NCBI GenBank assembly: GCA_027063075.1
Contig: JAMOSM010000109.1
Coordinates: 1-9,535, forward strand
DNA length: 9,535 nt
Reading direction: 5' to 3'
From: Nautiliaceae bacterium
GTDB lineage: Bacteria > Campylobacterota > Campylobacteria > Campylobacterales > Nautiliaceae
Positions 6,639 to 9,535 of the stretch are shown one piece after another. The position numbers were made by a program, and so were the translations under genes. The notes below the pieces were generated by a model, which ran no database searches, was not told the origin of the DNA, and saw only the letters and a list, made by a program, of their open reading frames with translations. How positions within the stretch are numbered: the stretch's first letter is position 1; every line of letters starts with the position of its first letter.

Positions 6639-7202
6639 ATGATTTTAATGATTGATAACTATGACAGTTTTACATATAATATTGTCCAGTATTGCCTGGA
6701 ACTTGGAGCAAATTTAAAAGTAATAAGAAATGATGAATTAAATGTTAAAGAGATAAAAAAACTTAATCCTGAAAAAGTTATTATCTCTCCCGGTCCTTCT
6801 ACTCCAAAAGAAGCTGGAGTAAGTGTTGATGTTATAAAAAGAATTAATAGACCTATTCTTGGTGTGTGTCTTGGTCATCAGTCTATAGCTTATGCATTTG
6901 GAGGAAAAATTATTAGAGCCAAAAATTTAATGCATGGAAAGACCAGTAAAATTGAAGTTACAATAAAAGACGATATTTATAAAGATTTGCCTAATGAATT
7001 TAGAGTTACAAGATATCATTCATTAGTAGTTAATCCTGAGAATCTGCCTAAAAATATAATACCTACTTCTTTTAGTTTAGATGATAATGAAATAATGAGT
7101 TTAAGAGTAAAGGATAAACCGATTTTTGGGGTTCAATTTCATCCTGAATCTATTATGAGTGAATATGGTAAAGAAATTATTAAAAACTTTTTAGAGTTAT
7201 GA
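6639..7202 (+). CDS. pabA: Class I glutamine amidotransferase, PabA/TrpG type
   Basis: A 187-aa glutaminase subunit that supplies ammonia to a chorismate-using synthase (aminodeoxychorismate synthase PabB for folate, or anthranilate synthase TrpE for tryptophan). IDNYDSFTYNIVQY (5-18) is the signature N-terminus. SPGPSTPKEAG (50-60) forms the oxyanion region, GVCLGHQSIAYAFGG (75-89) holds nucleophile Cys77, and FGVQFHPESIMSEYG (163-177) supplies His168 and Glu170 of the triad. All catalytic residues are present. ATG 6639 is preferred because AAAGG (6628-6632) lies 6 nt upstream and a TATAAT overlaps the region just before; a longer in-frame TTG at 6621 would begin upstream of the transcript start. 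No pabB or trpE is next to it, so the PabA versus TrpG choice is open; folate use would fit the neighbouring metF only loosely. The stop overlaps the next gene by 4 nt (ATGA). Confidence 0.9.
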   Translation: MILMIDNYDSFTYNIVQYCLELGANLKVIRNDELNVKEIKKLNPEKVIISPGPSTPKEAGVSVDVIKRINRPILGVCLGHQSIAYAFGGKIIRAKNLMHGKTSKIEVTIKDDIYKDLPNEFRVTRYHSLVVNPENLPKNIIPTSFSLDDNEIMSLRVKDKPIFGVQFHPESIMSEYGKEIIKNFLEL

Positions 7203-8341
7203 TAGTTTTTTTTCTTTTTTATTATCTTTTTTTGCTTTGGTATAGCGTTAATTTTTTATCGTTTTCTGTTATAGAAATACAGAGTATAGAAAAATTTTGG
7301 CCTTTGAGGTATATTATTGATTTTTCTGTTTTTTTGTTTGGAAAAAATGATTTTGCTTTGCGTTTTCCTCAGCTTTTTTTTAGTGTTTTAAGTGTTGTGT
7401 TGTTTTATAATCTTTCTAAATATATTTTTGATAAAAGAAAAGATATTTATTTTGCAAGTGTTATTTTTTCTTTGATACCGGGATTTATAATTTCTTCTTT
7501 AATTATCAATAAATCTATATATATAATTTTTTTAATTCTTCTATTTTTGTATTTTTATTTAGTTAATAAAAAAATTTCTTATTTTTTATTGTTAATTTTT
7601 GTTTTTGTTGATTATAGCTTTATTTCTTTATATATAGCTTTGATTTTTTATTCTATCTATAAACAGAATAATAGATTGTTACTTTATTCTTTATTACTTT
7701 TATCTTTAAATGCAAACTATTTTGAATATTCTATAGGAGGAAAACCAAGAGGTTATTTTTTAGATATTTTTGGGACATATATTTTAATTTTTTCCCCTTT
7801 AGTTTTTATCTATTTTTTATATACTCTTTATAAAGGCTTTTTTTATAGAAAAGGAATTGTGTTTTTTATATCAGTTACAGCTTTTATACTTTCTATTTTA
7901 TTTTCATTTAGACAAAGGATAAAGATAGATGATTATGCTCCTTTTGTTTTACCATATGTGCTTTATATGGTAAAAATTTTTTTAAATTCTTATAGAGTTA
8001 GACTTCCTGTTTTTAGAAAAGGCTATAAAATATTATTTACACTTTTATTTTCTTCTTTAATAATTTTTGATATTATGCTTTTTTTAAATAAATATACTCC
8101 TGCAAGAAATTTAACTCAAAGTTTTTATTTTATAAAACCCCTTTCAAATTTTTTAAGACAAAACAATATTAATTTTATTAACTGTAATAACGATTCTTTG
8201 TGTAAAGTTCTTATATTTTATGGTATGAAAACTGGGAATAAATATAAGTTAAATTATTCTAAAAGAAATAAAAAAGTTTCAATTTTTCACAAAAACAAAA
8301 AAATTTTAGATATTGATGTTTCAAAATTAAACACATTATAA
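7199..8341 (+). CDS. Polytopic membrane protein, reduced GT39/ArnT-like glycosyltransferase
   Basis: A 380-aa integral membrane protein with about nine to ten hydrophobic segments up to ~residue 295, then an ~85-residue Lys/Asn-rich tail. The stretch FWPLRYIIDFSVFLFGKNDFALRFP (about 33-57) followed by a hydrophobic helix resembles the conserved PPL..w....lFG.nefa.RlP region after the first loop of PMT/ArnT-type (GT39/GT83) transferases. These use polyprenyl-phosphate sugars to modify lipid A or proteins at the inner membrane. The acidic loop motif expected just before it (Asp-Glu) is Ile25-Glu26 here, and the protein is shorter than the usual 450-550 aa, so activity is uncertain. Base composition is extremely T-rich (one 60-nt line, 7501-7560, has 5 G/C). 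It starts inside the end of the amidotransferase gene, suggesting one transcript without an obvious metabolic link. It might instead be an unrelated Campylobacterota-specific membrane protein. Confidence 0.55.
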   Translation: MIVFFLFYYLFLLWYSVNFLSFSVIEIQSIEKFWPLRYIIDFSVFLFGKNDFALRFPQLFFSVLSVVLFYNLSKYIFDKRKDIYFASVIFSLIPGFIISSLIINKSIYIIFLILLFLYFYLVNKKISYFLLLIFVFVDYSFISLYIALIFYSIYKQNNRLLLYSLLLLSLNANYFEYSIGGKPRGYFLDIFGTYILIFSPLVFIYFLYTLYKGFFYRKGIVFFISVTAFILSILFSFRQRIKIDDYAPFVLPYVLYMVKIFLNSYRVRLPVFRKGYKILFTLLFSSLIIFDIMLFLNKYTPARNLTQSFYFIKPLSNFLRQNNINFINCNNDSLCKVLIFYGMKTGNKYKLNYSKRNKKVSIFHKNKKILDIDVSKLNTL

Positions 8342-8347
8342 AAAATT

Positions 8348-8377
8348 TTGACTATCTAATTAAAATTTTCTTATAAC
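8348..8377 (+). promoter_or_regulatory. Probable sigma70 promoter for aclB
   Basis: TTGACT (8348-8353) and TATAAC (8372-8377) are separated by 18 bp, each one mismatch from consensus. The predicted start is near 8384, leaving a leader of about 40 nt before aclB. The -35 lies only 6 nt past the stop of the membrane-protein gene, so aclB can be transcribed on its own. Confidence 0.55.
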
Positions 8378-8391
8378 TAAAAATTTAAATG

Positions 8392-8404
8392 TTAGAATTT
8401 CTAA
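8392..8404. promoter_or_regulatory. 13-bp palindrome in aclB leader (possible operator)
   Basis: TTAGAA-T-TTCTAA is a perfect inverted repeat about 8 nt after the predicted transcript start and 11 nt before the Shine-Dalgarno. Its position fits a repressor site or a weak 5' hairpin for aclB. With so much A+T, chance is possible; the regulator is unknown. Confidence 0.3.
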
Positions 8405-8425
8405 AATAAAATTGAAGGAGTATTA

Positions 8426-9535
8426 ATGGCTCAAAAACCGATACGTGAATATGACGGAAAAAGACTTTTTGCAGAAAATTGGGATAATTATTTTAAAGGA
8501 TTAAAATACCCTTTTGAAAGCGTACTTGTAACAAGCGGAGAAGAACTTCTAAAAAAAGCTGAAGAACCTGGATATGAATGGTTAAAACAAAAACCTCTTG
8601 TAGCAAAACCTGATATGCTTTTTGGTAAAAGAGGTAAAAATAATTTAGTTCTTTTTAAAGTAAATAAACCTGGTGATGTTACTTTAGAAGATGCAGCTAA
8701 ATGGATTGATGAAAAAAGAAAAGAAAAACAAAAAGTATATTTTAAATTTGAAGGTGATAAACCTGTTGGCGAACCAAAAGAAGATTATCTGACTTATTTT
8801 ATAGTGGAACCATTTACGCCTCACAGCGAAGATGAAGAGTACTATATTGCGGCTGCAAGCTTAGATGAAAATTATGACGTACTTTATATGTCAGCTCACG
8901 GTGGTATGGAAGTAGAAGAGAATTGGGATAAAGTAACTGAGGTTAAAATTCCAATTGATGCAACTGATGAAGAAGTTGAAAAATTAATTTCAGAAAATAT
9001 CCCTGCAGATATTCCTGAAGATAAAAAAGAAGTTTATAAAAACTTTGCTGTTAATTTTTATAAATTTTTTAGAGACTTAAACTTTGCTTATCTTGAAATA
9101 AATCCTGTTGTTATTGTTGATGATAAAGTATATCTTCTTGACCTGGTTGCAAGACTTGATGATACAGCTGGATTTTTAATGAAAGATAAATGGGGAGATA
9201 TTGAATTCCCAACACCATTTGGTATGCCTGAAAAATCGCCAGAAGAAAAAGCAATTGCTGAAGCTGATGCAAAAAGCGGTGCTTCATTAAAACTTACAGT
9301 TCTTAATCCAAAAGGTAGAATCTGGACACTTGTAGCAGGTGGTGGTGCATCAGTAGTTTATGCTGATACAATTGCGGACCTTGCTGGAGGAGTTGAAGAT
9401 TTAGCAAACTATGGAGAATACTCTGGTGGTCCTACAACCGATGAGACAAGATTTTATGCTGAAACAGTACTTGACTTAATGACCAGGGATAAAGACCCTC
9501 AAGGCAGAGATAAAATATTAATTATCGGTGGGGCG
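8426..9535 (+). CDS. aclB: ATP citrate lyase, small (ATP-grasp/citrate-binding) subunit, 3' truncated by window edge
   Basis: 370 codons are visible and the frame is open at the edge. ATP citrate lyase cleaves citrate with CoA and ATP to acetyl-CoA and oxaloacetate, closing the reductive TCA cycle. This chain matches the N-terminal third of human ACLY: KPDMLFGKRGK (61-71) and YLEINPVVI (222-230) are the ATP-grasp motifs, and LVAGGGASVVYADTI (302-316), EYSGGPTTDET (331-341) and MTRDKDPQG...ILIIGGA (352-370) are citrate-domain signatures. The catalytic-His/CoA half should be on AclA, expected just downstream and out of view. AAGGAG (8415-8420) sits 5 nt before the ATG and a promoter lies in the 84-bp spacer. 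A few dozen C-terminal residues are missing (estimate). This gene is the best marker that the host fixes CO2 by the reductive TCA cycle. Confidence 0.96.
   Translation, partial: MAQKPIREYDGKRLFAENWDNYFKGLKYPFESVLVTSGEELLKKAEEPGYEWLKQKPLVAKPDMLFGKRGKNNLVLFKVNKPGDVTLEDAAKWIDEKRKEKQKVYFKFEGDKPVGEPKEDYLTYFIVEPFTPHSEDEEYYIAAASLDENYDVLYMSAHGGMEVEENWDKVTEVKIPIDATDEEVEKLISENIPADIPEDKKEVYKNFAVNFYKFFRDLNFAYLEINPVVIVDDKVYLLDLVARLDDTAGFLMKDKWGDIEFPTPFGMPEKSPEEKAIAEADAKSGASLKLTVLNPKGRIWTLVAGGGASVVYADTIADLAGGVEDLANYGEYSGGPTTDETRFYAETVLDLMTRDKDPQGRDKILIIGGA

Noticed and set aside
8342..8369. Paired AAAATTTT motifs as a terminator after the membrane-protein gene
   Set aside because: The motif is self-complementary and has no G/C-rich stem, so it would not form a stable intrinsic terminator; it is better explained as promoter-flanking A/T sequence.
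1..9535. CRISPR arrays, tRNA/rRNA genes, insertion sequences, prophage or toxin-antitoxin genes
   Set aside because: No regularly spaced repeats, RNA-gene signatures, transposase motifs or terminal inverted repeats were seen; nearly all of the window is accounted for by the listed genes.

Overview
The window is very AT-rich and gene-dense, with little non-coding DNA. It most likely comes from a chemolithoautotrophic member of the Campylobacterota (Epsilonproteobacteria), possibly Nautiliales. The main evidence is a clear aclB gene at the right edge. It encodes the small subunit of ATP citrate lyase, a key enzyme of the reductive TCA cycle used by these bacteria. The low GC, short spacers and AAGGAG-type ribosome binding sites fit. 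The taxonomic call is inference, because no rRNA gene is present.

Positions 2-5687 (+) hold five tightly packed genes that look like one operon, whose upstream end lies outside the window. In order they are: an ATP-grasp ligase (5' truncated); a fold-type III PLP decarboxylase related to diaminopimelate decarboxylase but with altered substrate-site residues; an inner-membrane protein fusing a urea-transporter (UT) fold to an M23/LytM metallopeptidase; a secreted TPR protein; and a predicted outer-membrane beta-barrel. Junctions are +9 nt, +4 nt, -26 nt and -4 nt. The set joins cytoplasmic amide-bond and amine chemistry to an inner-membrane channel, a peptidase domain and an outer-membrane pore or scaffold. 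I know of no named pathway with this composition, and it is the best candidate here for an undescribed system.

Positions 5684-6586 (-) encode a methylenetetrahydrofolate reductase (MetF family) that converges on the operon. The two stop codons overlap inside a hairpin that can act as a terminator for both strands. A 52-bp divergent promoter region separates it from 6639-8341 (+). There a PabA/TrpG-type glutamine amidotransferase overlaps by 4 nt a polytopic membrane protein that looks like a reduced GT39/ArnT-type glycosyltransferase.

Positions 8342-8425 hold a plausible sigma70 promoter, a 13-bp perfect palindrome and a strong Shine-Dalgarno ahead of aclB (8426 to beyond the edge). The right half is therefore ordinary autotroph housekeeping (C1/folate, p-aminobenzoate or tryptophan, carbon fixation), and the left half carries the unusual envelope-linked operon.
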